Notes: generated by a model not told the origin, from the letters alone. A stretch of DNA of 64,000 nt from Selenomonadaceae bacterium (GCA_017527075.1 JAFXQM010000010.1:124001-188000), one strand, 5' to 3'; positions 42,583 to 51,290 are shown, numbered from the stretch's first letter. Made by a program: numbers and translations.

Positions 42583-43839
42583 TTATTGGACGTTCATTGA
42601 CAGCTCGATGAATTTGTTTGAGAGGCGCGCGCGCTGGAGAACTTCCTCCGTGACTTCCGCGCCGAGTTCAACCACGACCGTGCCGCTGTCGGCGGTGATG
42701 GTCTTGGTGGCATGCTTGCCGAGCAAAACTCTGCGGCGGCGTTCGTCCATTGCCTTCTCGACGGGTTTGCGCGGCGTTTCCTGCGGTGCCGAATTCGCCA
42801 GCTGCTGACTTTCCCGCGCCCTCTTCAAAGCCGCTTTCAAGTCTTCCGCCTGCTGAGTCATCGCCGCAATTTTTTTCTCCGCGGCCGATACAGTTTTTTC
42901 CTCGACGACAGGCTGCTCCTCGACGACGGGCTGCTCCTCGACGACGGGCTGCTCCTCGACGACGGGCTGCTCCTCAACGACGGGCTGCTCCTCGACGACA
43001 GGTTGCTCCTCGACGACGGATTGCTCCTCGACGACGGGCTGCTCCTCGACGACAGGTTGCTCCTCGATAACGGGTTGCTCCTCGACGACGGATTGCTCCT
43101 CGATAACGGGCTGTTCTTCGACGACGGGCTCAGGCGTCATGACCTGTTCCAATTCAGCTTGCGCCTCTTCCGTCGTTGTCAATTCCTCGACCGGCGGCAT
43201 TGTCATTTCCATTTCCGGCAAAGATTGATCTTCGACGGGCGATTCTTCTGCCGGCTGCTCGAAAGTTTCTTGCGGCTGTTCGAAGGTCGGCTTCCAAACT
43301 TCAGGTTCAGGTTCTTCGGAGAAAGCTTGGAACGCCGGCTCGAACGCGGGCTGCTCGTTCAAACTATTTTTTTTTTCCTCGCCAACGTCGATGACCGTGA
43401 CTTGTTTGCCGAAGATAGAAATTTGCTCGGCGGTGACCTCGTTGACCGAACCGTCGGGCGCGGTGACTTCGCACTGTTCAATCCTGCCGCCGTCGCCTAC
43501 GTAAACTTCAGTGACCTTGCCTTGGATTCGTCCCGTCTTGGTTATCGCCTTGGTGCCGATGACTCGAATGTTTTCCACCAGCAGACGTTCGTAATCGCCC
43601 GCCTCCTCCAAGTTCAAAATATTTTCGCTGTGCGTGATTGTCACGGCGTCCTCGCCAATCGCGATTATCGCCTCGTAAGGGATGAGCTTAACGCCGCGAT
43701 ACCAGTCGTCGTCGTCAATCGTCACCGCCGCGACCACTCCGTTCTTGGCGTCGATTAACAGCGACTTGCTGACGCCAAGTTCGCGACCCTCGGTTATGCT
43801 GATAATCGGTAAGCCGAGAATCTCAACACTCTTCTTCAT
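42583..43839 (-). CDS. PRC-barrel protein with acidic hexapeptide repeats
   Basis: 418 residues. Two PRC-barrel-like domains (residues about 1-80 and 85-160: EILGLPIISITEGRELGVSK; VIGTKAITKTGRIQGKVTE). Then a Glu/Pro/Gln-rich region holding about 14 copies of the hexapeptide Pro/Ser-Val-Val/Ile-Glu-Glu-Gln (18-bp DNA repeat, about 42900-43130), and a basic C-terminal segment with a short coiled coil (AAEKKIAAMTQQAEDLKAAL). No signal peptide. Function unknown; PRC barrels bind RNA or proteins. The repeat number is likely to vary between strains. Confidence 0.85.
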   Translation of the reverse strand: MKKSVEILGLPIISITEGRELGVSKSLLIDAKNGVVAAVTIDDDDWYRGVKLIPYEAIIAIGEDAVTITHSENILNLEEAGDYERLLVENIRVIGTKAITKTGRIQGKVTEVYVGDGGRIEQCEVTAPDGSVNEVTAEQISIFGKQVTVIDVGEEKKNSLNEQPAFEPAFQAFSEEPEPEVWKPTFEQPQETFEQPAEESPVEDQSLPEMEMTMPPVEELTTTEEAQAELEQVMTPEPVVEEQPVIEEQSVVEEQPVIEEQPVVEEQPVVEEQSVVEEQPVVEEQPVVEEQPVVEEQPVVEEQPVVEEQPVVEEKTVSAAEKKIAAMTQQAEDLKAALKRARESQQLANSAPQETPRKPVEKAMDERRRRVLLGKHATKTITADSGTVVVELGAEVTEEVLQRARLSNKFIELSMNVQ

Positions 43840-43899
43840 TCTGTAACCTCCTGAGATAAAACATCACCCCGGAAGGGGAGGGGCGGCGGAAGGTTCTCT

Positions 43900-43956
43900 A
43901 CCACCCCAGCCCCCTGTGGTGGTTCGACTTTTATTTTTTTTATTCCTGCTTGACAA
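43900..43956 (-). promoter_or_regulatory. Promoter of the PRC-barrel gene, with adjacent hairpin
   Basis: Minus strand: TTGTCA (43951-43956), 17-bp spacer, TAAAAG (43928-43933). A hairpin (ACCACC / GGTGGT, 43900-43923) falls just downstream in the leader. Confidence 0.5.
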
Positions 43957-43985
43957 CCAAAAAAAATTTTAGCTGTATCAGCTAA

Positions 43986-45695
43986 TCATTGATATTGCAC
44001 TTTTTTGAACTCAATGTCAACCTCTTGCAAAATATCTTTGGGCAGCCGGCTGAACGGCGTCGACAGCGCGCGGTGCTTGAGCAAGATTTCGCGCAGGAGG
44101 CGCAGGTAACGCAGATTGGTTTGAAATTCCTTCCGCGCCGAATCGTTGCGCTTGAGAGCCGGCAACGCCAACGCCTGCTCGTAAACTTTTATCGCCTCGG
44201 TGTAAAGTGCCTGCTCTTTATAAATGTTGCACAAGTCAATCGCCACGAACGGCGCGTACTCGTCGCCCTGATAACGCTCCAACGCTTTCTTGTAAGTTTC
44301 TATCGCCTGCCACGTGTGACCTTTGTCGCGCTCGTCGTAAGCCTTGTCCAACAAATCGTCCAGCGTGTCGATTTTTTCTTCGGGCTTGGTTTCGACCTCG
44401 TGCGGCAAATTTTTTTCCTCTCGCGTGATTTCCTCCAGCTTGTCCAAGTTCAATGTCGACAGCGGCTCGAAAACTTTTTGCAGCGGGAATTTTGGTTCGG
44501 GATTGGATTTTTTTGCGGGCGGCGGAATGATTTCTTCGTGCTTGAGTTCGGTCAGCGGCTCGAAGACTTTTTCCAGCGGGAAAATTTTAACGGGCTTGGG
44601 CTTTTCGGGGAGTTTGATTGGCTCGTCGACCGCTTCTTCGGGATACGGCTCGGTCAGCGGCTTGAAAATTTTTTCCAGCGGGAAATTTTCGGGCAACGCG
44701 GGCTCCTCGCTGAGTTCCGCCGCCACCGCCGCCTTAACCTCCTCATCCAGCTCCGTCTCGGCTGAAATATTTTCTGCGGCAGTTTGCTCGTCGGTTTGGG
44801 CAGAAATATTTTTGTCGGCGGATTGCTCGTCGATAACGGCTGAAATATTTTCGTCGGCGTTTTGCTCGTCTGTAACGGCTGAAATATTTTCGTCGGCGGA
44901 TTGCTCGTCGGTTTCGGCAGAAACTTTTTCGTCGGCGTTTTGCTCGTCGATAACAGCTGAAATATTTTTGTCGGCGATTTGCTCGTCGGTTTCGGCAGAA
45001 ACTTTTTCGTCGGCGTTTTGCTCGTCGATAACGGCAGAAACTTTTTCGTCAGCGTTTTGCTCGTCGGCTTCGGCAGAAATATTTTCGTCGGCATTTTGCT
45101 CGTCGGTTACGGCTGAAATATTTTCGTCAGCGGGTTGCTCGTCGGTTACGGCAGAAATATTTTCGGCGGCGGTTTGCTCGTCGGTTTGGGCTGAAATATT
45201 TTCGTCAGCGGTTTGCTCGTCGGTTTGGGCTGAAATATTTTCGTCGGCAATTTGCTCGTCGGTTTGCACTGAAATATTTTCGTCGGCGAAAATTTCGTTG
45301 TAAGCGAGAGTTTTCGGCGCGGGCGCGTCAGTCAATTTGTCTTCGATGACCGCAATGCTTTTGCGCTTCTCCGCCTCGTAAGCCGCCTTTACCTCTTCGG
45401 TGAAGCGTCGCTCCTCCTCTATCTCCTTGCCGTGCAAAAATTTGTTTGCCAAGGTGAGGAGACCCGACGCCGCCACTATCAGCGCGCCCAGCCACAAAAA
45501 ATATTCGCGACCGATTGCCGGCGACAGGCGCGTTGCTCCGAACGTGACGGGGAACGCCATTATCGCCACCGCCGCCAGAGTCGTGTGATAGATTCGCAAG
45601 CCGAGACGATTTGCCAGCGCGCGAACCAGCAGGACGCTCACTATCATGACGCTCGGCACTATCAAAAAAAATGCCAAACTAATCAAAACCTCCAT
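43986..45695 (-). CDS. Membrane protein with 13-residue acidic repeats and C-terminal TPR
   Basis: 569 residues from ATG 45695. Three membrane helices (about 3-25, 37-55, 65-85), then a helical stretch and about 14 copies of a 13-residue unit of the type Ala-Asp-Glu-Asn-Ile-Ser-Ala-x-Thr-Asp-Glu-Gln-x (39-bp DNA repeat, about 44760-45290). Next come three FPLEKVFEPLTEL-type repeats, and a TPR region (HTWQAIETYKKALERYQG, LYTEAIKVYEQALALPAL). Likely a scaffold at the inner membrane; role unknown. The RBS is weak. It sits next to another repeat-rich acidic protein. Confidence 0.85.
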   Translation of the reverse strand: MEVLISLAFFLIVPSVMIVSVLLVRALANRLGLRIYHTTLAAVAIMAFPVTFGATRLSPAIGREYFLWLGALIVAASGLLTLANKFLHGKEIEEERRFTEEVKAAYEAEKRKSIAVIEDKLTDAPAPKTLAYNEIFADENISVQTDEQIADENISAQTDEQTADENISAQTDEQTAAENISAVTDEQPADENISAVTDEQNADENISAEADEQNADEKVSAVIDEQNADEKVSAETDEQIADKNISAVIDEQNADEKVSAETDEQSADENISAVTDEQNADENISAVIDEQSADKNISAQTDEQTAAENISAETELDEEVKAAVAAELSEEPALPENFPLEKIFKPLTEPYPEEAVDEPIKLPEKPKPVKIFPLEKVFEPLTELKHEEIIPPPAKKSNPEPKFPLQKVFEPLSTLNLDKLEEITREEKNLPHEVETKPEEKIDTLDDLLDKAYDERDKGHTWQAIETYKKALERYQGDEYAPFVAIDLCNIYKEQALYTEAIKVYEQALALPALKRNDSARKEFQTNLRYLRLLREILLKHRALSTPFSRLPKDILQEVDIEFKKVQYQ

Positions 45696-45761
45696 CAAAA
45701 GTTTGCGCGTTTGACTTCGACGCCCCGTTTAAAATTCCTTTCAAAAATCCTCAAGCCCTGT

Positions 45762-45767
45762 TATAAT
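45762..45767 (+). promoter_or_regulatory. Candidate -10 box for lgt
   Basis: TATAAT 25 bp before the GTG start; -35 region (TTTCAA at 17 bp) is weak. Confidence 0.5.
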
Positions 45768-45792
45768 CGTAAAAAAGTTTTGGAGGATTGGC

Positions 45793-46569
45793 GTGCATCA
45801 ATTTTTATTTTACATCGGCGACTTCCCGATTCGTTCCTACGGCGTGGTACTGTCGCTGTCGATTTTTTTGGCGACGGGCGTCGGCTACTTCATGGCCAAG
45901 GTCGACGGGCGCGGCTACGAAAAATTTATCGTCGACATCGGATTAATCGGCGGGTTCTTCGGCTTGCTCGGTGCCAGGCTCTGGGACGTCTTCTTCTTCG
46001 ACTGGAGTTACTATCAAAATCATCTCGACGAAATTTTAAACGTGTGGCAGGGCGGCATGGCTGTGCAGGGCGGAATCATCTTGGGCGTGACGGCGGGCGC
46101 GCTCTACGCCAAGACCAAGGGGCTCGACGTGATTCATCTGGCTGACTTGATGGCGCCGGCGATTGTCCTAGGTCAGGCGTTGGGGCGTTGCGCAAATCTT
46201 TTGAACGGCGACGCGTTCGGCGCACCCACGGGCGGCAACTTCGGAATCATTTATCCCGACACGACGCTTGCCTATCGAACATACGGAGCTCAGCCGCTCT
46301 TCCCCGCGGAGGTTTGGGAGTGTCAGCTCGACGTCGTAATCTTCGCCGTGCTGCTCATCTTCCGCTGCACCGACTATGTTAAGGGTCAATGCTTCGCGCT
46401 CTACGTCATGCTCTACGCCGCCGCCCGATTCGCGCTGGAGTTTCTTCGCGGCGACTACACCGCTCAAGTCCTCGGCTCTCTCAAGTCCGCGCAAGCCACG
46501 AGCGTCGTCGCGTTCGCAATCGCCGCAGGAATTTTTATTTGGTTAAGTTGGAGGAATAAACATGGATGA
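45793..46569 (+). CDS. lgt: Prolipoprotein diacylglyceryl transferase
   Basis: 258 residues from GTG 45793 (TGGAGGA upstream). Adds diacylglycerol to the Cys of prolipoproteins, needed for the several lipoproteins coded in this window. About seven helices; motifs FPIRSYGVVLSL, GGFFGLLGARLWDV, QGGMAVQGGIILG and the Lgt signature GRCANLLNGDAFGAPT. Its end overlaps the start of the next small gene. Confidence 0.94.
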   Translation: MHQFLFYIGDFPIRSYGVVLSLSIFLATGVGYFMAKVDGRGYEKFIVDIGLIGGFFGLLGARLWDVFFFDWSYYQNHLDEILNVWQGGMAVQGGIILGVTAGALYAKTKGLDVIHLADLMAPAIVLGQALGRCANLLNGDAFGAPTGGNFGIIYPDTTLAYRTYGAQPLFPAEVWECQLDVVIFAVLLIFRCTDYVKGQCFALYVMLYAAARFALEFLRGDYTAQVLGSLKSAQATSVVAFAIAAGIFIWLSWRNKHG

Positions 46570-46825
46570 AGACATCACGAAGTTAATCGCGAGCTATCAC
46601 AATCCGCCGAACAAGTTGCGCTCACTGCAGGAGGTCAACGCCCGCTACAAACTCTCGCTGGAGAATTACAAAAAAATTTGCTTCACTTCGGGCGACGTGC
46701 GCGACCAAAAAATTGCCGTCCACGCCGAAATAAAAATCCTCGGCTGGGTCTTGGGCAAGCCCGACAAGGACGTCATCAAGGACATCGTCGACCACTCGAA
46801 TCGCCCGTTCTTTCCGCCGCAATGA
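46562..46825 (+). CDS. Small protein of unknown function
   Basis: 87 residues; starts inside lgt with GGAGG eight bases upstream and overlaps the next gene's ATG. Contains NPPNKLRSLQEVNARYKLS and HAEIKILGWVLGKPD. No signal or helix of membrane type. Role unknown; the tight overlaps on both sides argue for a real operon gene. Confidence 0.7.
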   Translation: MDEDITKLIASYHNPPNKLRSLQEVNARYKLSLENYKKICFTSGDVRDQKIAVHAEIKILGWVLGKPDKDVIKDIVDHSNRPFFPPQ

Positions 46826-47373
46826 ACGAGCTGAGGGAACTTCAAAAAATTTTGGACGCGGAGAAGAATGAGTTCCAAAAGTTCGCGCGGAAATTTTATT
46901 TCATCGCGACGGCAGTCTTCGTGACGCTGGCGTTTGCGGTTGTGCTCTATCCCAAAGGAGACACGCCGCCCAGTTGGCACGAAGAAATCATTCCGTCGGA
47001 CGCGCTCAGCTACATAAAGGACGGCAAACTCGTCGCGCTGCCCGACGGAGATTATCCGCTTGCCATGCCCCCCGAAGGAACTTTCGTTGACGGCGTCGCG
47101 CCCATGCTCCTCGTTCAAGTCAACGGCTCCTACTTCCCGCTGAACATCGCCGACGACTCAATCATCCCGCGCCACGGAAAAATTTTGCCGCTGAAAATTT
47201 TGTTCGGATTCACGAGTGCCCACGCCGAAAACACTTTGCATTACAAAGAAAAAACCGGCAATGACCCCGTCGCCGATTATCGGAAGAAAGCATTTTATTT
47301 TTTACGGGTGCAGGACGGATTCGGGCGCGTCCAACGCGATTTTGAGATTAAAGACGTGACGACCCGCCGTTGA
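46822..47373 (+). CDS. Membrane-anchored protein of unknown function
   Basis: 183 residues from ATG 46822 (ATGA overlap with the previous gene). One membrane helix (about residues 26-46), then an extracytoplasmic part with YIKDGKLVALPDGDYPL and VDGVAPMLLVQVNGSYFPL. No family recognised. Last gene of the lgt transcript. Confidence 0.7.
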   Translation: MNELRELQKILDAEKNEFQKFARKFYFIATAVFVTLAFAVVLYPKGDTPPSWHEEIIPSDALSYIKDGKLVALPDGDYPLAMPPEGTFVDGVAPMLLVQVNGSYFPLNIADDSIIPRHGKILPLKILFGFTSAHAENTLHYKEKTGNDPVADYRKKAFYFLRVQDGFGRVQRDFEIKDVTTRR

Positions 47374-47380
47374 TTAATCA

Positions 47381-47659
47381 TCATTCTTTTGATTTGTCGT
47401 CGCGCGATTTGGGCGGCGGCTTTTTTTTCATTTCCTTGGGCGGATTATTGTTCTGAGGCTTGTCGGGCATGACTGTGTCGCGGAATTTTCCCCAGAAGTC
47501 TATGTAATGCACCGAGCTGTCCGTTAAGAGCGGGCAGATTATTTTTTTTGTGTAACAAGGTTCGGGGAGAGTTACGGCTCCCGCTGACGAGAGGTCAACG
47601 ATAAATATTGCGCTGACAACTGTCGTCGTCAATATTAAGTTTTTCGCTAACCTTCTCAT
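47381..47659 (-). CDS. Small exported protein of unknown function
   Basis: 92 residues. Signal peptide (RRLAKNLILTTTVVSAIF ... SSAGA) then a mature part with two Cys (EPCYTKKIICPLLTD) that could form a disulfide, and a Lys/Pro-rich tail (KEMKKKPPPKSRDDKSKE). AAGGAAT precedes the ATG. It stands next to another Pro-rich exported protein in the same direction. Confidence 0.7.
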   Translation of the reverse strand: MRRLAKNLILTTTVVSAIFIVDLSSAGAVTLPEPCYTKKIICPLLTDSSVHYIDFWGKFRDTVMPDKPQNNNPPKEMKKKPPPKSRDDKSKE

Positions 47660-47682
47660 TGGAGTTCATTCCTTGGTGTAAA

Positions 47683-47952
47683 TTATCTGTGGGGCACCGG
47701 GGGCGGTCCGAAATTTTTGCGTTTGCCGCCGCGAGTGTCCCAAGTCGGGTGCGGTACGTGCGGCGTGTAGTGCGGCTTCGGGCGAAAGGGTTGACGCGGG
47801 AAATATTCTTTGGGCGGGGTTCTCAGCGGGGGCGAGAACGGCTGACGCAACCGAGGCGGCGTGATGAATTTTGGGGTTGCCTCGACAGTGCCTGCGACCA
47901 ATATCGTCACCAGCACCGCCACCAGAACTTTTGCGGCAAGTTTCAACGGCAT
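47683..47952 (-). CDS. Small Pro-rich exported protein
   Basis: 89 residues from ATG 47952 (GGGAGGGG upstream); a start at 47988 falls inside the promoter and is rejected. Signal peptide to about residue 26 (VLVTILVAGTVEA), then a Pro/Arg/His-rich mature peptide (RLRQPFSPPLRTPPKEYFP). Possibly binds envelope polymer or metal; not known. Confidence 0.7.
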   Translation of the reverse strand: MPLKLAAKVLVAVLVTILVAGTVEATPKFITPPRLRQPFSPPLRTPPKEYFPRQPFRPKPHYTPHVPHPTWDTRGGKRKNFGPPPVPHR

Positions 47953-47986
47953 GTGAACCCCTCCCTTGAATCCCTTTTGCGTTGCC

Positions 47987-48016
47987 ATTCTAGCAAAGTT
48001 TTACCTCCTTTGTCAT
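47987..48016 (-). promoter_or_regulatory. Promoter of the two small exported genes
   Basis: Minus strand: ATGACA (48011-48016), 18-bp spacer, TAGAAT (47987-47992). Confidence 0.65.
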
Positions 48017-48142
48017 TAGGTTACCGTTAAAAATTTAACCGTAAACGAGCCCGTAAGCACGCCAACTTCCGCGCCACTAAGCCAAAGCAGCACTCTTGCG
48101 TATTGGAGAGTTTGTCGCGGCAGATTACGCGTAGACTACAAA

Positions 48143-48392
48143 ATTAAATGCGATTAATCGCGTCAATCAGTTGTGAAACCGTCTTGGGCGTTTAGACTTT
48201 GCTCGTGATGTCGGGCGCGCTGTGTCCGAGAATCAGCCGGCGAATCTTGAGCGGGATTTCGGCGTCGTCCATGAGCGTGGTGCCGGTGTGGCGTCCGTCG
48301 TGAAGCAGGTGTCCTTTCAGCAGCGGCGACTTGTCCCGTATTTGCAGACGCAGATTGCGCACTGTCAGCAACGGTTTACCTTCCCATGTCAA
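48143..48392 (-). pseudogene. Tyrosine recombinase (integrase) C-terminal remnant
   Basis: Only the C-terminal part of the catalytic domain is left: HLLHDGRHTGTTLMDDAEI and IRRLILGHSAPDITSKV, that is the HxxR and the LGH of phage-type integrases. The codon that should encode the catalytic Tyr (the family pattern is KVYT-KT) is a TAA stop; after it the frame continues as TPKTVSQLIDAINRI. It has lost its N-terminal half, so it is dead twice over. Confidence 0.85.
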
Positions 48393-48479
48393 TAAATATT
48401 CAACGGCGGGATTTAAGAATCCCCCGACCGGCGGTGCTATTTTCTCCGCGATTGTTACGCCGACAAATTAATTGTAGTT

Positions 48480-48873
48480 GGTCAGGGCGTTTAATGTCAA
48501 CGAGGCTCACTCACACGGGCTCATCTGCGGCGTGCATCCTCGCGGAGGCGGGCGTCCTCTTGGAGCTCCCCGTGTTCTTTGATATGGAGGACGCCGACGG
48601 GTACAAAGCTCGCCACGGGTTTTCTTTCACGCGGAGGAACGTGACAAACATTTGCCGCGCCTTCATTGATTCAATTCAGCCGCTCGACCGCGGAGTCTAC
48701 GCCTCTTGCTCGTGGCTGGAGGATTGGATTGATTGGCAGGAACTCGGCGTGCCCGTCTGGAATGCACAATTAGCGGGCACGATAACTTCAAAGGATTCAT
48801 GTGGCAGTTCATCGACGCGCTCGACATTGGCGGCAAAAAGTTCGACGGAAATATTTTGTACAGATAAAAGTTA
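48480..48873 (+). pseudogene. GH25 lysozyme remnant (phage type), frameshifted
   Basis: AGVLLELPVFFDMEDADGYK, RNVTNICRAFIDSI and DRGVYASCSWLEDWIDW are GH25 muramidase segments with the catalytic DxE. Past about 48765 the match moves to another frame: FKGFMWQFIDALDIGGKKF, ending DGNILYR-stop at 48873. The N-terminal start is missing. With the integrase tail next to it, it points to a decayed prophage or island. Confidence 0.85.
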
Positions 48874-48905
48874 AGCCTCTCCCTTTTGTGGAGAGGCTTT
48901 TTTAT
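48873..48905 (+). terminator. Terminator after the lysozyme remnant
   Basis: AAGCCTCTCC (48873-48882) pairs with GGAGAGGCTT (48890-48899), then TTTTTATTTTT. Confidence 0.9.
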
Positions 48906-49145
48906 TTTTCCTGTTCAAAATCCGGTTTTATTTGCTGTGGTTGAACTATTACTTCAATTACTCGTGTGACGACAGTTTCTTTAATCAAATTATCGTTTCG
49001 GAATTTCTGTTGCGTGAAATACATTACTCTGAGCATGTCACCGCATGCAAAATTTATCTCGCGCCGGTTCATTTTTGAATTAAAATCTTTGTCTTCAACT
49101 GCCGCCCAAAACGTCCAATTGCCGTCGTTAAATTTCCATTTGCCG
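48902..49145 (-). pseudogene. Truncated gene, 3' end only
   Basis: An open frame of about 80 codons runs from the IS remnant edge to a TAA at 48902: NGKWKFNDGNWTFWAAVEDK, then NRREINFACGDMLRVMYF, and ends in a Pro/Gln/Glu tail. No start codon with RBS survives; the IS at 49140 cuts it. The WKF-DG-FWA pattern with a following GDML resembles C-terminal parts of hypothetical proteins from mobile DNA; no function is claimed. Confidence 0.6.
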
Positions 49146-49603
49146 TTTTTTACTCACGCTTATCACATCTCAAGAAAGCATTAAGCTCGTAGTCTTTGGA
49201 AAGTTGGCGAGAATGATTGAGCCGGGCAAAAGTGCGCTCCACTATCCAACGTTTTGATAAAACTTGCCGGCCGTGCCCCTTGAGCTTCTCACTTATCTCT
49301 ACCCGCAAGCCGAAATATTTGTACGCCTCGTAAACGAACGCCCTGCGCCAGCCTCCGTCGCCGCAGATTTTCTCCAACGTCGAATAAGCAAAAGTCGCCA
49401 AACCCGTTGCCCAATAACCAATTTTTGTGTCGTGCAAATTGGCTTTATGAATCACGACGGAATATCGTCGGTGACAATTTGAGAGTCGATTAAAGCTTGG
49501 GGCGGACTTTCGCTCAGTCTTGCTCTTTGCGCGTGAGATTTCCCGTTTGCGATTAATGCTTTTACTATATTACTTTTCAATCTTTATGAAAACCGGTTCT
49601 TAA
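49140..49603 (-). pseudogene. IS5-family insertion sequence remnant
   Basis: The end near 49603 (minus strand AGAACCGGTTTTCATAAAG) matches the left end of the remnant at 22437. The coding part survives as HDTKIGYWATGLATFAY, TLEKICGDGGWRRAFVYEAY, KYFGLRVEISEKLKGHG and the DDE-type end KRWIVERTFARLNHSRQLSK. The N-terminal half of the transposase is deleted. It lies directly against the stop of the gene at 49600 and truncates the gene at 48902. Confidence 0.85.
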
Positions 49604-51207
49604 AACTGATTTTGGGCAATTTCCCAGATTTTATTTTCCACTCGCATGTTTGAAGTTATGACGCCACTGTATCCTTCCGAGTTTGAAAATTTCAATGTAC
49701 GTCCTTCACGCCAGATTCGATAATCCAAGTAAGAAATATCGCCCGCATCGCCTTCAGCCAAGATTTTGACGTTGCAACTATTGCGGTCGGAAGAAACTTT
49801 CAAGGTGCCGGGAACAATGTAAGCTTTCATGCCGCTGTTGTAAGTGCCGACATAGTGTCCCTTGGAGTCAGTATTTTCACGCGGTGCAGGTGTATCGACG
49901 ACTTCTTTTCCGTGTTCCCAATTACTGTAGACGACATTTCCGCTTTCGAGAGTATGTTTGAATCGCCCATGATGTTTGCCGTGTTCAAAGAAACCTTCGT
50001 CGACCTGAATAACTTGTCCGTCGCGATACCAAGTAACGGTTCCTCTACCCTCGGCAAATTTATAGTCGCCGTCTTGCACGTAACTGCCACTCCACGAAAT
50101 GCGCTCGTCACCATATGGTTCGGGATTCCAAAGGTAAACATCAGTATTATTGTCTTTTATCCAATGTTCCCCTAAACTTTGCGGCGCGGTTGGTAATTCT
50201 ATTGATGATTCATCTCTCGAAGTTTCTATTGCCTTAGGAGACGGTGCTTCTGCTGGCGCGAAATTTTCTTGAGCGGTCGGAGTCGTTTGAACGGCAGCCG
50301 ATTTATTCTCCAATGCTGATTGATGAAATATCCAAATGTACAGTAAAAATATGAGTAGAATAATTATTAATTTTCTTCGAGTGTTTCGTTCGGACGAAAG
50401 ACTTTTCCAAAATTTCCCTTTGAGCGTTGACATCCGCGGATGGTCGCCGACCGTAGCGATTATATTCGCGTACATTTGATGAAGGCTTATCCATTTTCCA
50501 TAAAGGCGAATGTCATTGCATAAAATAAGGGCAGCTATTGTGATCATTAAATCAAAAGCAAATTCGTGTGAGGGGGCAACATACGGCATGAAAAAAATCA
50601 AGAATGCTATAATCGCGAGTGCTGCCGCGCTTCCGAAAAGGGAACGAACGCGATAAATGCCATATAGTAAGCTAAGCCAGAACCACTTCATTGCGAAATT
50701 GTCCGGCAGAGGTTTAGCCTTATACATTTGTTCCAAGTCAGCGTGTCGATTAACCATGAGGCTCAAAGCTTTAACGTGATTGTCATCATATCCTTTGAAC
50801 TCTTCAAGGGCAAATCGGAGAGAGTCGACACTGTGAAGGTCAACGAGTTCATGGGCACTGCGGAAATCTTTGCATTCGATGAATTTCGTAATGGCTTGAG
50901 ATGTGTCGCCAGTCTTTTTGAACAGCGAGGCAAGAATCCACGTGACTCGGCGGTAATCGTTGTCGGCAGTGTTCCCGCGTTTTTTGTATTTGTCGTACGC
51001 GGATTGAAAGGCTTTGACAGCGAATTGGATTAGATCGTTCTCGTTGGAGTTTTTGAGAATTTCCCAAGCATTATCATAATCCTTTCCCCGTGTGAACCAT
51101 TGAATCAGCTCGATTTTTGGAGTATTGGGTTCATAAGCGATGCGAAGCCCAATACACTTGAGCTCGCTACGAAAATCATCGGTCGTTTCCGGCGTCTTTT
51201 CTGCCAT
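49600..51207 (-). CDS. TPR-like membrane protein with extracytoplasmic beta domain
   Basis: 535 residues from ATG 51207 (GGAGGAATTC upstream). Residues about 1-160 are helical repeats (FTRGKDYDNAWEILKNSNEN, FKKTGDTSQAITKFIECKD) facing the cytoplasm. Three or four membrane helices lie between 180 and 300. A Pro/Ala linker is followed by a beta-rich part with WSGSYVQDGDYKFAEGRGT, VTWYRDGQVIQVDEGFF and HHGRFKHTLESGNVVYS, which resembles MORN-type hairpins. No family is firmly recognised. GC is lower than in neighbours and the gene lies amid IS and phage remnants, so it may be acquired. Confidence 0.75.
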   Translation of the reverse strand: MAEKTPETTDDFRSELKCIGLRIAYEPNTPKIELIQWFTRGKDYDNAWEILKNSNENDLIQFAVKAFQSAYDKYKKRGNTADNDYRRVTWILASLFKKTGDTSQAITKFIECKDFRSAHELVDLHSVDSLRFALEEFKGYDDNHVKALSLMVNRHADLEQMYKAKPLPDNFAMKWFWLSLLYGIYRVRSLFGSAAALAIIAFLIFFMPYVAPSHEFAFDLMITIAALILCNDIRLYGKWISLHQMYANIIATVGDHPRMSTLKGKFWKSLSSERNTRRKLIIILLIFLLYIWIFHQSALENKSAAVQTTPTAQENFAPAEAPSPKAIETSRDESSIELPTAPQSLGEHWIKDNNTDVYLWNPEPYGDERISWSGSYVQDGDYKFAEGRGTVTWYRDGQVIQVDEGFFEHGKHHGRFKHTLESGNVVYSNWEHGKEVVDTPAPRENTDSKGHYVGTYNSGMKAYIVPGTLKVSSDRNSCNVKILAEGDAGDISYLDYRIWREGRTLKFSNSEGYSGVITSNMRVENKIWEIAQNQF

Positions 51208-51226
51208 AATGAATTCCTCCAAAGAC

Positions 51227-51290
51227 AGTATAGCATAAGGATTGTGTACGTTGGTTTACCGAATAGGTAGATTTTTTACCTGAATAGGTA
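51227..51290 (-). promoter_or_regulatory. Promoter with two operator-like palindromes
   Basis: TATACT (51227-51232, minus strand) is a likely -10 box. Just upstream stand two copies of TTTACC-GAATAGGTA (51255-51269 and 51275-51290, the second with one extra base). Each is an inverted repeat TACC...GGTA; their centres lie about 20 bp apart, near two turns of the helix, as in tandem operators. Confidence 0.55.

Noticed and set aside
42900..43130. CRISPR-like or regulatory repeat
   Set aside because: 18-bp repeats are in frame and code the hexapeptide VVEEQP-type; they are part of a gene.
42712..43758. 348-codon Leu/Asp-rich frame opposite the PRC-barrel gene
   Set aside because: Its LLLDDGLLLD pattern is just the reverse reading of the VVEEQP repeat.
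44760..45290. Non-coding tandem repeat
   Set aside because: 39-bp repeats are in frame in the membrane/TPR protein and change mostly at variable residue positions.
48386..48480. 5' part of the lysozyme-like frame
   Set aside because: Residues before about 48480 show no GH25 similarity and cross the integrase remnant; probably junction sequence.
49600..51207. Toxin or defence gene in the mobile island
   Set aside because: No nuclease, protease, NTPase or toxin motif was found; only helical repeats, membrane helices and a beta domain.
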